Below are positions 1 to 9,271 of a stretch of 64,000 nucleotides of DNA, piece by piece; within the stretch, counting starts at the first letter, position 1, and each line of letters starts with the position of its first letter. This DNA comes from Streptomyces shenzhenensis (GTDB lineage: Bacteria > Actinomycetota > Actinomycetes > Streptomycetales > Streptomycetaceae): NCBI RefSeq assembly GCF_021462265.1, contig NZ_JAJONF010000005.1, positions 62,001-126,000 on the forward strand, written 5' to 3'. The translations under genes were made by a program, and so were the position numbers. The notes under the pieces are model-generated. The model did no database searches. It was not told the origin of the DNA and saw nothing but the letters and a program-made list of their open reading frames with translations.

Positions 1-1192
1 TGACGAGGAAGTGCTGCTCGTCGGTCGGGTCGGAGTAGCCGGCGTGGCCGTCCTGGTACGCACCGGCCTTGAGGAAGCTGACGGCCGGCAGCTTGCCCGC
101 CTTGGCGACCGCGGTGAAGTCGGTCAGGTCGTAGTTGTGGTTGGCCCGGCCGTTGTGCCCGATCTCGTTGACGTTCTTCGGCGCCAGGTGGTGCGGGTTG
201 GACGTCGACCTGTAGTACGAGAACGGGTTGTGGTGCGGGCTGTAGTCGACCACGGAGGCGCCGCCGACGTTGGTGTGCGTGGTGTCGCACCTGGCGTGGG
301 AGCCGGACGTGCCGTCGTAGGCCGTGGACGGGCGGAAGCCGCCCTGGAACCAGCCCCACGTCACGTGCTTGGCGTTGAGCAGGTCACCGATGTTCCGGCC
401 CTGGAGCGCCGCGAGCGCGCTGGTGCTGGTGTGGTCCTTGTCGGAGCAGTCGTCGTAGGCCGGGTCGGGGTCGTTGACGACCGTGCCGACGCCCTTCGCG
501 TTCGGGGACGCGATGGCGTACGAGTCGGGCGTCGACGTCTGCTTGCCGGTGGCCGGGTCCACCGAGATCGCGCCGTGTGTCTGGCCCGAGGCCAGGTTGA
601 GCGCGCCGGGCGTGGACGGGCCGTAGACGGAGCTGTAGGAGCGGTCGTTGAGCGCGTACTGCTGGGCGTAGTTCCACAGACCGGTGACGGTGTTGCCGTC
701 GTAGTAGTCCATCACCAGGCCCGGCTCGCCGAACAGGCCGCCGCTGCACTTGTCGACCTCGGTGTTCTGCACGAACCGGTCGGCCCTGCCGCCGTCGTAG
801 GCCAGCTGCTCGGGCCCGTAGGAATGGTTCTGGTCGCAGGTCATCGCCTGCGCCGGGGTGAGCCGCTTGGGCGGGTACTGGTTCGGGTTCTTCGTCAGCA
901 GCCCGGCGTGCGCGAGGGTGTCGATGTCCTTCGGGGTCTTCTTGGACGCCGTGAACTTCGTGCCGTCGGTGTTCGCGGCCTTCGGGTAGGTCGCGAAGTA
1001 GTGGTCGAAGGAGATGTTCTCGCCGAACAGCACGACCACGTGCTCGATCGGGGTGGCGGTCGACGAGCCGCCGCCGTGCCCGGCGGGTTCGGCGGCCCAG
1101 CCGGGCGCGGTACCCCCGAGGACCGTGAGCGCGGTGGCCCCCGTGAGAACGCAGAGGCTCCTCATCGCCGTTCGTCTTCCTGTGCTGGCCAT
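1..1192 (-). CDS. Secreted phosphoesterase (phospholipase C / AcpA family), 3' end outside window
   Basis: Exported hydrolase of the alkaline-phosphatase-superfamily phosphoesterases (PF04185: phospholipase C and acid phosphatase AcpA), expected to cleave phosphate esters or phospholipids outside the cell. The reading frame runs off the left edge, so the C-terminus is missing. The N-terminus has a basic start, a hydrophobic stretch and an Ala-rich cleavage region at about residues 1-34. Then comes the family motif VVLFGENISFDHYFATYP with its metal-binding Glu-Asn, followed by an SxxxFDHY-type block and a DYYDGN segment. The ATG at 1192 is preceded by GGAGG. Upstream, at about 1284-1296, the complement reads GTGTTCATTCACC, which resembles a single Pho-box unit, so phosphate control is possible but not shown. 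The family is confident; the substrate is open. Confidence 0.85.
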   Translation of the reverse strand, partial: MASTGRRTAMRSLCVLTGATALTVLGGTAPGWAAEPAGHGGGSSTATPIEHVVVLFGENISFDHYFATYPKAANTDGTKFTASKKTPKDIDTLAHAGLLTKNPNQYPPKRLTPAQAMTCDQNHSYGPEQLAYDGGRADRFVQNTEVDKCSGGLFGEPGLVMDYYDGNTVTGLWNYAQQYALNDRSYSSVYGPSTPGALNLASGQTHGAISVDPATGKQTSTPDSYAIASPNAKGVGTVVNDPDPAYDDCSDKDHTSTSALAALQGRNIGDLLNAKHVTWGWFQGGFRPSTAYDGTSGSHARCDTTHTNVGGASVVDYSPHHNPFSYYRSTSNPHHLAPKNVNEIGHNGRANHNYDLTDFTAVAKAGKLPAVSFLKAGAYQDGHAGYSDPTDEQHFLV

Positions 1193-1323
1193 GCTGGTTC
1201 CCCTCCGGGCATGAACGTCACTGCGTCGTACTGGCAGGGATGCTTCGCTTGTTCGCGGGCGCTCCGGCGGAGCCATGATGGCGGGTGAATGAACACCGGG
1301 TCAGGGATGCTGGAGCAAATCTT

Positions 1324-1341
1324 GACGGTGTATTGACCGTC
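1324..1341. promoter_or_regulatory. Short inverted repeat between efeB and the phosphoesterase gene
   Basis: GACGGT and ACCGTC are separated by six bases. It lies 38 bp past the efeB stop and 132 bp upstream of the phosphoesterase start. It could be a weak terminator for efeB or an operator. No run of T follows it. Confidence 0.3.
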
Positions 1342-1378
1342 TGGGCTACGCAACTGCCGTGGAGTTGTTCGGACAAGC

Positions 1379-2614
1379 TCAGGTCAGCAGAGCGCGTCCG
1401 TACCAGTCGTCCCGGTCCCGGACGCCGGGCAGCACGAAGAAGTAGCCGCCGCCGAACGGCGAGACGTAGTCGACCAGCGGCTCCCCGGCCAGCCGCTTCT
1501 GCACGGTCTCGAACTGCCGGGCCAGGTCCTGTTGATAGCAGCAGAACAGCAGGCCCATGTCGAGATTGCCGTTGCTGTCCATGCCCCGGTCGTAGTTGTA
1601 GGCACGGCGCAGGAGCCGCTGGTCGGCGGTGGCCGTGGTGCGCGGGTTGGCCAGTCGGATGTGCGCGTCCAGCGGGATGACGTCACCCTTGGGGTCGTCG
1701 GCGTAATCGGGCGTGTCGTGCTCGGTGTCGCCGTCCAGGGGCGCCCCGGACTCGCGGGAACGGCCGAACATACGCTCCTGCTCGGTCAGGGAGACCCGGT
1801 CCCAGAACTCCACCAGCATCCGGATCAGCCGTACCGCCTGGTAGCTGCCGCCGACCGCCCACCGCGGTTCTCCGGAGTCCTCGCCGACCCACACCAGCCG
1901 GTCCATCTCCCGGGCGCCGGCGGTCTCCGGGTTGGCGGTGCCGTCCTTGAACCCGAACAGGTTGCGCGGGGTGCCGGACGGACGGGGCGGGCTGGTGAAG
2001 CCGTCCATCCGCCAGCGGACCTGCATACCGCCGCGGGTGTGCCGGGCGATGTCGCGCAGCGCGTGCAGCACCGTGTCGGTGTCGTCCGCGTGCAACTGCA
2101 GACTGAGGTCGCCGTGGCACCACTCGGGCCGCAGGTCGTCGTCCGGGAACGCCGGCATCGCCGTCAGCCGGCGCGGTCTCAGTTTCCCGAGCCCGTACCG
2201 GTCGTCGAAGAGCGAGCCGCCGACGCCGACGGTCACCGCCAGGGCGCGCGGCGGCAGTTGCCCGCCGAGGACGCCCGAGTCGGCCGGCGGCCCGGTGACG
2301 CCGACCGGCTCCGGGGTGCCGCCGGAAGTGAGGAACCGGGCGCGGTCGGTGAGCGTGTGCAGCAGCTCGGTCAGCTCGGCGCGGTTGCCGGCGGTGACGT
2401 CGAAGGACGTGAACACGGTGGTCCGGCGGGGCGCGGCGATCGCGGACTGCTGGCGGGCGCCGTGGAAGGGGGCGATCGCGGACGCGGCGGTGGCGGTGTC
2501 CGTGCCGGGGGCCGCCGCGCCGCCGGCCGCCAAGCCCGCGCCCGCGAGGGCCGCGCCGCGCAGGAACCCGCGGCGGCCCACTGCGCCTCTGCCGGTCGTC
2601 TCGTCGGCGCTCAT
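1379..2614 (-). CDS. efeB: EfeB, Tat-exported Dyp-type haem peroxidase of the ferrous iron uptake system
   Basis: Haem peroxidase of the dye-decolorising (Dyp) family, the EfeB/deferrochelatase partner of EfeO. It is thought to oxidise Fe2+ or handle haem iron on the outer face of the membrane. The product is about 411 aa. It begins with a twin-arginine signal ([19 protein letters not shown] at about residues 14-32), so it is exported folded with haem. The Dyp signature GFKDGT is present, and the usual C-terminal [11 protein letters not shown] block ends the domain. The ATG at 2614 is chosen over the in-frame start at 2635 because GGAGG lies just upstream and ATGA overlaps the efeO stop, giving translational coupling. 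The EfeU permease, the usual third component, is not found in this window. Confidence 0.93.
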   Translation of the reverse strand: MSADETTGRGAVGRRGFLRGAALAGAGLAAGGAAAPGTDTATAASAIAPFHGARQQSAIAAPRRTTVFTSFDVTAGNRAELTELLHTLTDRARFLTSGGTPEPVGVTGPPADSGVLGGQLPPRALAVTVGVGGSLFDDRYGLGKLRPRRLTAMPAFPDDDLRPEWCHGDLSLQLHADDTDTVLHALRDIARHTRGGMQVRWRMDGFTSPPRPSGTPRNLFGFKDGTANPETAGAREMDRLVWVGEDSGEPRWAVGGSYQAVRLIRMLVEFWDRVSLTEQERMFGRSRESGAPLDGDTEHDTPDYADDPKGDVIPLDAHIRLANPRTTATADQRLLRRAYNYDRGMDSNGNLDMGLLFCCYQQDLARQFETVQKRLAGEPLVDYVSPFGGGYFFVLPGVRDRDDWYGRALLT

Positions 2615-3807
2615 ACCGTCCTCCGCGGATCGCACAGGGTCGCCACCGACGCCAGCCGCTCCACCAGGTCACCGAGGACCGCGTCGACGTCCTCGCGCTG
2701 CCGGTGGCCGAGTCTGCCGAGCGGTGTCCAGGTGCCGTCGTGGTCGAAGCCGTCGAGGGTCGTGCCCGCTCGCTTCAACTCGCTCTCCAGAGCGGCCAGC
2801 GGGGCGTACCGGGTGGTCAGCAGCGGGTGCAGCCGGGACATGACCTCCACCGTGCCGTCCAGGTTGGCGCGGGCGGTGGCGAGGTTGCTGCCGCTGCCGT
2901 AGTCGGTACGGCCGGTCAGCTCGAACTGCACGGTGTTCTCCAGGATCTCGTGCGCCCGCAGCCCCAGCTGGGCCGGGTCCATCCGGGTCTGCGCCCAGTC
3001 GTCGCGCAGCGCGGTGACCGCCTTCACCAGGCCGGCCGCCGGGCCGCGCAGGCCGGCCGCCGACTCGCCGTGCCACAGCCCGTACTCGACCCGGTGGAAG
3101 CCGGTGAAGTCCTTGTCGCGCACTCCGCCGGGCAGCCCGGCGGCGGTGCCGTTGATCACGCGGTCGGCGTCGCCGAAGGCGTCGTACGCGGCGCCCAGCC
3201 GCTCGTACTCCAGATGCGCCGGCAGCCAGGCGGTGCGGGCGGCGGCGAGATCGCCGCGGTCGACCGCGGCCCGCAGGGCCGTGGTCAGCCGTACGACGTG
3301 GGACAGGCCGCTGCCCACCCACTTCTGGTAGGCGAGCGCCGGCGGGATCAGGTCGTGTTCGGTGACCGGGGCCGCGGCCGGGCCGCCGTGGCCCCTGGCG
3401 ATGCGGACGGTCGGCCCGGTGACGGCGTCGGCGTCGTCGGGCACGCACTTGAACGCGTACGCGCCCTTGCCGAGCCGGACGGTCAGCTCCCGGGTGGTAC
3501 CGGGCCCGATGCCCTCCACCTCGCCGTACACGGCCTGGCTCCCCGGGTCCTCCAGGAGGACCTCGGCCGATCCGTCGGTGGGGTTGTGCAGGTCGAAGAC
3601 CTGGACCCCGGGCACCGGCCTGCTCCATCCCCGGCCGCAGTGGCTGGCGGACACCTCCACGGTGGTGTGCGGCAGCGCGGCCGGGTCGGCGTGCGCGGGG
3701 CGTGAGTCGTGCGTGAGCGCCAGGAACCCGGCCACCAGGCATGCGACGGCGACACCGACGACCGCCCAGGGACGCAACGACCTCCAGCTGAGGCCGGACA
3801 ACACCAT
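2611..3807 (-). CDS. efeO: EfeO, iron-binding component of ferrous iron uptake (cupredoxin + M75 imelysin domain)
   Basis: Extracytoplasmic iron-binding protein that collects iron for the EfeUOB importer. The 398-aa product has an N-terminal membrane or signal segment (about 15-38), a cupredoxin-like domain (about 45-137) and a helical M75 domain (about 150-395). Visible metal-site motifs are H198-L-E-Y-E202 and the HxxE pair H238/E241 within [10 protein letters not shown]. The gene overlaps efeB by four bases. A DtxR/DmdR-like box sits 36 bp upstream, so repression by iron is likely. With no EfeU nearby, the pair must use a permease encoded elsewhere or work differently. Confidence 0.93.
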   Translation of the reverse strand: MVLSGLSWRSLRPWAVVGVAVACLVAGFLALTHDSRPAHADPAALPHTTVEVSASHCGRGWSRPVPGVQVFDLHNPTDGSAEVLLEDPGSQAVYGEVEGIGPGTTRELTVRLGKGAYAFKCVPDDADAVTGPTVRIARGHGGPAAAPVTEHDLIPPALAYQKWVGSGLSHVVRLTTALRAAVDRGDLAAARTAWLPAHLEYERLGAAYDAFGDADRVINGTAAGLPGGVRDKDFTGFHRVEYGLWHGESAAGLRGPAAGLVKAVTALRDDWAQTRMDPAQLGLRAHEILENTVQFELTGRTDYGSGSNLATARANLDGTVEVMSRLHPLLTTRYAPLAALESELKRAGTTLDGFDHDGTWTPLGRLGHRQREDVDAVLGDLVERLASVATLCDPRRTV

Positions 3808-3843
3808 CCCGAGCTCCCGGAATCCGTACCGTTCGTGATCGCC

Positions 3844-3862
3844 TCATGTTAGGCGGCCCTTG
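3844..3862. promoter_or_regulatory. Candidate iron box (DtxR/DmdR type) upstream of efeO
   Basis: The 19-mer TCATGTTAGGCGGCCCTTG agrees at 12 of 19 positions with the remembered consensus TTAGGTTAGGCTAACCTAA, including the core GTTAGGC. Its position just upstream of efeO is what an iron repressor site would need. The right half is degenerate. Confidence 0.45.
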
Positions 3863-4179
3863 GTACTCGAACGGCCGTCCAGGCAAACCCATGACCAAGA
3901 GTTCCCTGCCGGTTCACCACACCGCCGGGGGACCCGCTTTGCCGGCACCGGGCCGGACCGGCCCGAAGAGGGCGCGGGCACCGGCGCGCTGCCGACTCGC
4001 CGCGTGGCGCCGTCGGTTCCGCGATGCGGGCGGCGCCGGCCCCTGTTCCGGGCGGCCGGTGAGGGGCCGCATGGAACCGGGGGGCCTGTGAGGGGGCGGC
4101 GTGCCGAGGAGCGGACCGAAGCGAGAAGATCGTCCGTGACCGAACCGCCCACCCGATCCCGGAAGGAACCGAGAAGATC
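3863..4179. other. Intergenic region between efeO and the acyl-CoA hydrolase gene
   Basis: A GC-rich divergent spacer. Apart from the iron box next to efeO and a tiny coupled reading frame at its right end, I see no convincing gene. Reading frames across it have the composition of antisense shadows. Confidence 0.5.
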
Positions 4180-4224
4180 ATGCGCCTCATCGTGGCCCGC
4201 GGCCCGGCGGAGGTGTCCGGATGA
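4180..4224 (+). CDS. Possible 14-codon leader ORF coupled to the acyl-CoA hydrolase gene
   Basis: ATG at 4180, preceded by GGAAGGAA, encodes MRLIVARGPAEVSG. Its TGA overlaps the next gene's ATG (ATGA). It may be a translated leader that helps initiation, or it may be chance. No family is recognised. Confidence 0.25.
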   Translation: MRLIVARGPAEVSG

Positions 4225-5276
4225 CCGGCGCCGAGGAACCCGTCCTGCTTCACGTCAGCGGACGGGCCGCGTACATCACGCTCAACCGGCCGAAGGCCAT
4301 CAACGCGCTGTCGCACGCGATGGTGCGCCGCGTCGACGAGGCGCTCACCGCCTGGGAGCACGACCCGGCCGTCCAGACCGTCGTCATCACCGGAGCAGGG
4401 GAGCGCGGCCTGTGCGCCGGCGGTGACATCCGGGCCGTCCACGACGACGCCCGGAACGGCGACGGGTCGGCCGCGGCCGCGTTCTGGCGGGACGAGTACC
4501 GGCTCAACGCCCGCATCGCCCGCTACCCGAAGCCGTACGTCGCGGTCATGGACGGCATCGTCATGGGCGGCGGGGTCGGTGTCTCGGCCCACGGCGGCGT
4601 CCGGATCGTCACCGAGCGGTCGCTGATCGCCATGCCGGAGACCGGGATCGGTTTCGTGCCCGACGTCGGCGGGACCTACCTGCTCGGACGCGCACCTGGT
4701 GAACTCGGCACGCATCTCGCGCTGACCGGCGCGCGGATCGGCGCCGCCGACGCCCTGCTGTGCGGACTCGCCGACCATTACCTGCCGTCCGGTTCGATCC
4801 CCGCGTTCGTCGCCGACCTCGCCGTCCTGCCCGTGCCCGAGGCGCTCGCCCGGCAGGTACGGCGGGCGCCGGACGGGGAGTTGGCCGGGCACCGGGCGTG
4901 GATCGACGCCTGCTACCCGGCCGGCACGGTCGAGGAGATCGTCCAGCGGCTGCTCGCGCACGGCGACCCGGCGGCGAAGGAGACCGCGGACATCCTGCTG
5001 TCCAAGTCGCCCACCGCGGTGAAGGTCACGCTGGAGGCGCTGCGCCGGGCCCGCCGGCTCGGCTCGCTGGAGCGGGTCCTGGACCAGGAGTACCGCGTCT
5101 CCTGCGCGACCCTCGCCACCCATGACCTGGTGGAGGGCATCCGCGCCCAGGTCGTCGACAAGGACCGCACCCCGCACTGGTCCCCGGCCACCCTCGCCGA
5201 GGTCACCGATGCCGACGTCGAGCGCTTCTTCACCCCGCTCGGCGAGCGCGAACTGGGCCTCGCCCCGTCCGCCTGA
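4221..5276 (+). CDS. Enoyl-CoA hydratase/isomerase family, probable 3-hydroxyisobutyryl-CoA hydrolase
   Basis: Crotonase-fold enzyme of 351 aa, the length and layout of 3-hydroxyisobutyryl-CoA hydrolases, which release 3-hydroxyisobutyrate during valine breakdown. The oxyanion-hole segments typical of the fold are present: GLCAGGDIRAV around residue 68 and MGGGVGVSAHG followed by AMPETGIGFVPDVGGTY. The long C-terminal part, with KSPTAVKVTLEALRR and a final FFTPLGERELGL block, fits the hydrolase branch better than plain enoyl-CoA hydratase. GGAGG precedes the ATG by seven bases. It stands alone on the plus strand, divergent from efeO. Some members of this branch act on other short hydroxyacyl-CoAs, so the substrate is inferred. 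Confidence 0.85.
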   Translation: MTGAEEPVLLHVSGRAAYITLNRPKAINALSHAMVRRVDEALTAWEHDPAVQTVVITGAGERGLCAGGDIRAVHDDARNGDGSAAAAFWRDEYRLNARIARYPKPYVAVMDGIVMGGGVGVSAHGGVRIVTERSLIAMPETGIGFVPDVGGTYLLGRAPGELGTHLALTGARIGAADALLCGLADHYLPSGSIPAFVADLAVLPVPEALARQVRRAPDGELAGHRAWIDACYPAGTVEEIVQRLLAHGDPAAKETADILLSKSPTAVKVTLEALRRARRLGSLERVLDQEYRVSCATLATHDLVEGIRAQVVDKDRTPHWSPATLAEVTDADVERFFTPLGERELGLAPSA

Positions 5277-5339
5277 GCCGCTCCGGCCGCCGCCCGTCAG
5301 GCGCGAGACGAAGATCACGCCTGGTGGTGCGGTCTTGGC

Positions 5340-5500
5340 CGTGTCCCTGACACGCGGTACGGTCTGTCCGATATGACGACGGCGAGACGGAAGCCGGTGG
5401 GAATCCGGAACGGTCGCGCCACTGTATGCAAGAGCCCCAGGGCCGCTTGCGAGTCAGACCCGTGGCCGTCGTCCTGTGCACCACCGAGATGGGACGCGAA
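5340..5500 (+). ncRNA. Cobalamin (B12) riboswitch
   Basis: The leader of cbtB contains the conserved core of the cobalamin aptamer: GGAAGCCGGTGGGAATCCGG followed by ACGGTCGCGCCACTGT, and after a variable arm the GAGTCAGACCC segment. The ends given are approximate. Its position directly before cbtB-cbtA implies that cobalamin (or its shortage) controls this putative cobalt importer, probably by lowering expression when B12 is plentiful. The cbtB ribosome site at about 5510 lies just downstream, so control of translation is plausible. Confidence 0.9.
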
Positions 5501-5520
5501 CTCCCAGAGGAGGTCCTGCC

Positions 5521-5742
5521 ATGGCGCAGACCGTCGCTCCGCCGACAGCCACCACGCCCGCCGTTCCCGCCAAGCTGCCGCTGTCCGCGATAGCTCCGTG
5601 GGCGGTCTTCTTCGGCATCCTGATGCTGATCCTGCTCTACTTCGTCGGCGCCGAACAGGGCGCCACCTCCGTGTTCAGCGGGACGGACGTGCACGAGTGG
5701 GTGCACGACGCCCGCCACCTGCTCGGCTTCCCCTGCCACTGA
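5521..5742 (+). CDS. cbtB: CbtB, small subunit of a predicted cobalt transporter
   Basis: Small membrane protein of 73 aa with one transmembrane helix (about residues 22-44) and a His-rich end (DVHEWVHDARHLLGFPCH). This matches CbtB, the partner of CbtA in a cobalt uptake system predicted from its link with B12 riboswitches. The histidines probably bind Co2+. The ATG follows GAGGAGG. It lies directly behind the cobalamin riboswitch and 20 bp ahead of cbtA. Confidence 0.9.
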   Translation: MAQTVAPPTATTPAVPAKLPLSAIAPWAVFFGILMLILLYFVGAEQGATSVFSGTDVHEWVHDARHLLGFPCH

Positions 5743-5762
5743 CGGGAGACGCCGTAGCGCCC

Positions 5763-6518
5763 ATGAACTCCGCAACGGTCCGAATCCTCCTGGTGCGGGG
5801 CATGCTGGCCGGTCTGGCCGCCGGTCTGCTCGCCCTCGTCGTGGCCTACCTGCTCGGTGAGCCCGACGTCGGCAAGGCGATCGGCTTCGAGGCCGCCCAC
5901 GCGCACGAGCACGAGACGGAGATCGTCTCCCGCTCCCTGCAGTCCACCGCCGGCCTGGCCACCGGTGTCCTGGTCTACGGGGTCGCCTTCGGCGGCATCG
6001 CCGCCCTGGCCTACTGCTTCGCCCTCGGCCGCGTCGGCCGCTTCTCGCCACGGGCGACCGCGCTGCTGCTGTCCGGCTGCGCGCTCGCCGCCGTGTACGT
6101 GGTGCCGTTCCTGAAGTACCCGGCCAACCCGCCGTCGGTGGGCGACCCGGACACCATCGGCAAGCGGACCACGCTGTACTTCCTGATGATGCTGCTCAGC
6201 GTGCTCCTCGCGGTCGCCGTCACCATCCTCGGCAAGCGGCTCCAGCCACGGCTGGGCACCTGGTGGGCGACCGTCCTCGCGGTGGTCGCGTTCGCCGTCG
6301 TCATCGGGCTGGCGTACCGGTTCCTGCCGGTGGTCAACGAGGTGCCGAAGGACTTCCCGGCCACCCTGCTGTGGCGGTTCCGGCTCTCGGCGCTCGCCAT
6401 CCAGGTGTCGCTGTGGGGCGGATTCGGCCTGCTGTTCGGCGAATTGGCCGAGCGCGTCCTCAACCCGAAGCCGGCGCAAGCCCCTTCCGCCGCACGCACG
6501 GTGCCCGCTCCGCACTGA
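5763..6518 (+). CDS. cbtA: CbtA, predicted cobalt transporter membrane subunit
   Basis: Integral membrane protein of 251 aa, predicted to carry cobalt with CbtB. Transmembrane stretches can be seen at about residues 8-30, 60-85, 95-115, 140-160, 170-190 and 205-230. Between the first two is a histidine-rich loop (AHAHEHETE) expected to bind metal. The ATG at 5763 is chosen because it follows cbtB by 20 bp and gives the usual N-terminus. The gene shares the B12-riboswitch-controlled transcript and ends 23 bp before a perfect palindrome that probably terminates it. Transport by CbtAB is a bioinformatic prediction in the literature, not well proven biochemically. Confidence 0.9.
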   Translation: MNSATVRILLVRGMLAGLAAGLLALVVAYLLGEPDVGKAIGFEAAHAHEHETEIVSRSLQSTAGLATGVLVYGVAFGGIAALAYCFALGRVGRFSPRATALLLSGCALAAVYVVPFLKYPANPPSVGDPDTIGKRTTLYFLMMLLSVLLAVAVTILGKRLQPRLGTWWATVLAVVAFAVVIGLAYRFLPVVNEVPKDFPATLLWRFRLSALAIQVSLWGGFGLLFGELAERVLNPKPAQAPSAARTVPAPH

Positions 6519-6541
6519 CCGGCACCCCGGCACACCGAACG

Positions 6542-6583
6542 ACACGAGAGGCCCTCCGGAACGTTCCGGAGGGCCTCTCGTGT
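6542..6583. terminator. 42-bp perfect palindrome after cbtA
   Basis: Two 21-base arms (centre CCGGAACGTTCCGG) are exactly complementary with no spacer. It should form a very strong hairpin on either strand. No U-run follows, which is usual for Streptomyces terminators. Confidence 0.75.
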
Positions 6584-6740
6584 TCGCTCACCCACCGCCG
6601 CGCGCCGGCCGCACGCGCCGCCGGGCGGTCCGGCCACCTGCGCGGTATCCCGCCATGCCGACGGGCGGGTGTGGCCTGCCGGGTCGAGATCCGCGCGGCC
6701 GACGCCCGGGCGGCCGGCGCGCCGTCGTATCCTGCGGGCC

Positions 6741-7127
6741 GTGACGGAGACCTACGTACTGGACGGCACCGCGATCACGAGCCTGGAGGACTTCTGGCGG
6801 GTGATCGGCGAGGCGGTCAACGGGCCCGGCGGCTACTTCGGCCGCAACCTCGACGCGTTCGCCGACTGCCTCAGCGGCGGCTTCGGCACGCCCGACGACC
6901 GCGACTTCGTCTTCGAGTGGCGCGACCACGGCACATCCCGTGCGTATCTGGGACACGCGGAGACCGCCCGCCAGCTGGAGATCCGGCTCGCCCGCAGCCA
7001 CCCGTCCAACCGCGCCGCCGTCGCCGCGGAGTTGGCCGAGGCCCGCGCCGGACGCGGCCCCACCGTCTTCGACTGGCTCCTCGGCATCTTCGAACAGCGG
7101 GCCCCGAACGCGGTACGACTGCTGTGA
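6741..7127 (+). CDS. Barstar family protein (ribonuclease inhibitor-like)
   Basis: Protein of 128 aa with the barstar fold signature: a short beta-strand (TYVLDGTAI), then LEDFWRVIGEAVNGPGGYFGRNLDAFADCLSGGFG, the region that in barstar plugs the barnase active site, and a C-terminal strand and helix. Barstar-like proteins in Streptomyces usually guard against secreted guanyl-specific RNases, but no barnase-like gene is next to it here, so the partner is unknown. The GTG at 6741 is chosen because it gives the family N-terminus (MTETYVLDG); an in-frame extension upstream has no family resemblance. It lies on the plus strand between cbtA and pgm, with its own probable promoter after the palindrome. 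Confidence 0.82.
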   Translation: MTETYVLDGTAITSLEDFWRVIGEAVNGPGGYFGRNLDAFADCLSGGFGTPDDRDFVFEWRDHGTSRAYLGHAETARQLEIRLARSHPSNRAAVAAELAEARAGRGPTVFDWLLGIFEQRAPNAVRLL

Positions 7128-7247
7128 ACCGGCCGTGAACGCGCCGTGTCCTCGGCGCGCGGCCGGTGCCGCACTCGCGTCCGCGTCCGCTGACAAGGGA
7201 AGATGGGCGGCGAGCGAACGATCAACGACTGCGGAGGAAGTGGACTC

Positions 7248-8888
<1,641 letters not shown>

Positions 8889-9271
8889 TGCCCGGACACC
8901 TCCGCGAACTCCGCGTCGGAGGCGGTGGTCAGCTCGCGAAGGTGCGGCGGCGGGCGCGGATCCGGGCCGGGTCCGCCGCGGCCCGGCGGACGCCCGCCGC
9001 GAGGCGGCCGATCCCGAGGCACGCGGTGCGCCCGGCCGGCGCGCGGCCCGCGGCAGCCGCCCGGTCCTCGCCGAGGAGCCGGTGCACAACGCGCTCGTGC
9101 GCGGCGAACGCGGGCGCCCGGTGCCGGCCGGGTGCTGGTCCCCGCCAAGGCGGGGGAGCCGGTCGGGCCGGGTGAGCGAGGCGGTGAGCGTGCTCCGCGG
9201 CACGAGGCGGGCCGCCGGCCGCCGGCTCGGCCGGCGCGGCCTGCCCCGGCCACGGGTGCGGTGGGAGGGGT
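8889..9271. other. Spacer between convergent pgm and alpha/beta-hydrolase genes
   Basis: About 380 bp of extremely GC-rich DNA between convergent genes. Open frames exist on both strands but are Arg/Pro/Gly/Ala-rich with no family features, so I call no gene. It may hold a decayed gene. Confidence 0.4.
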
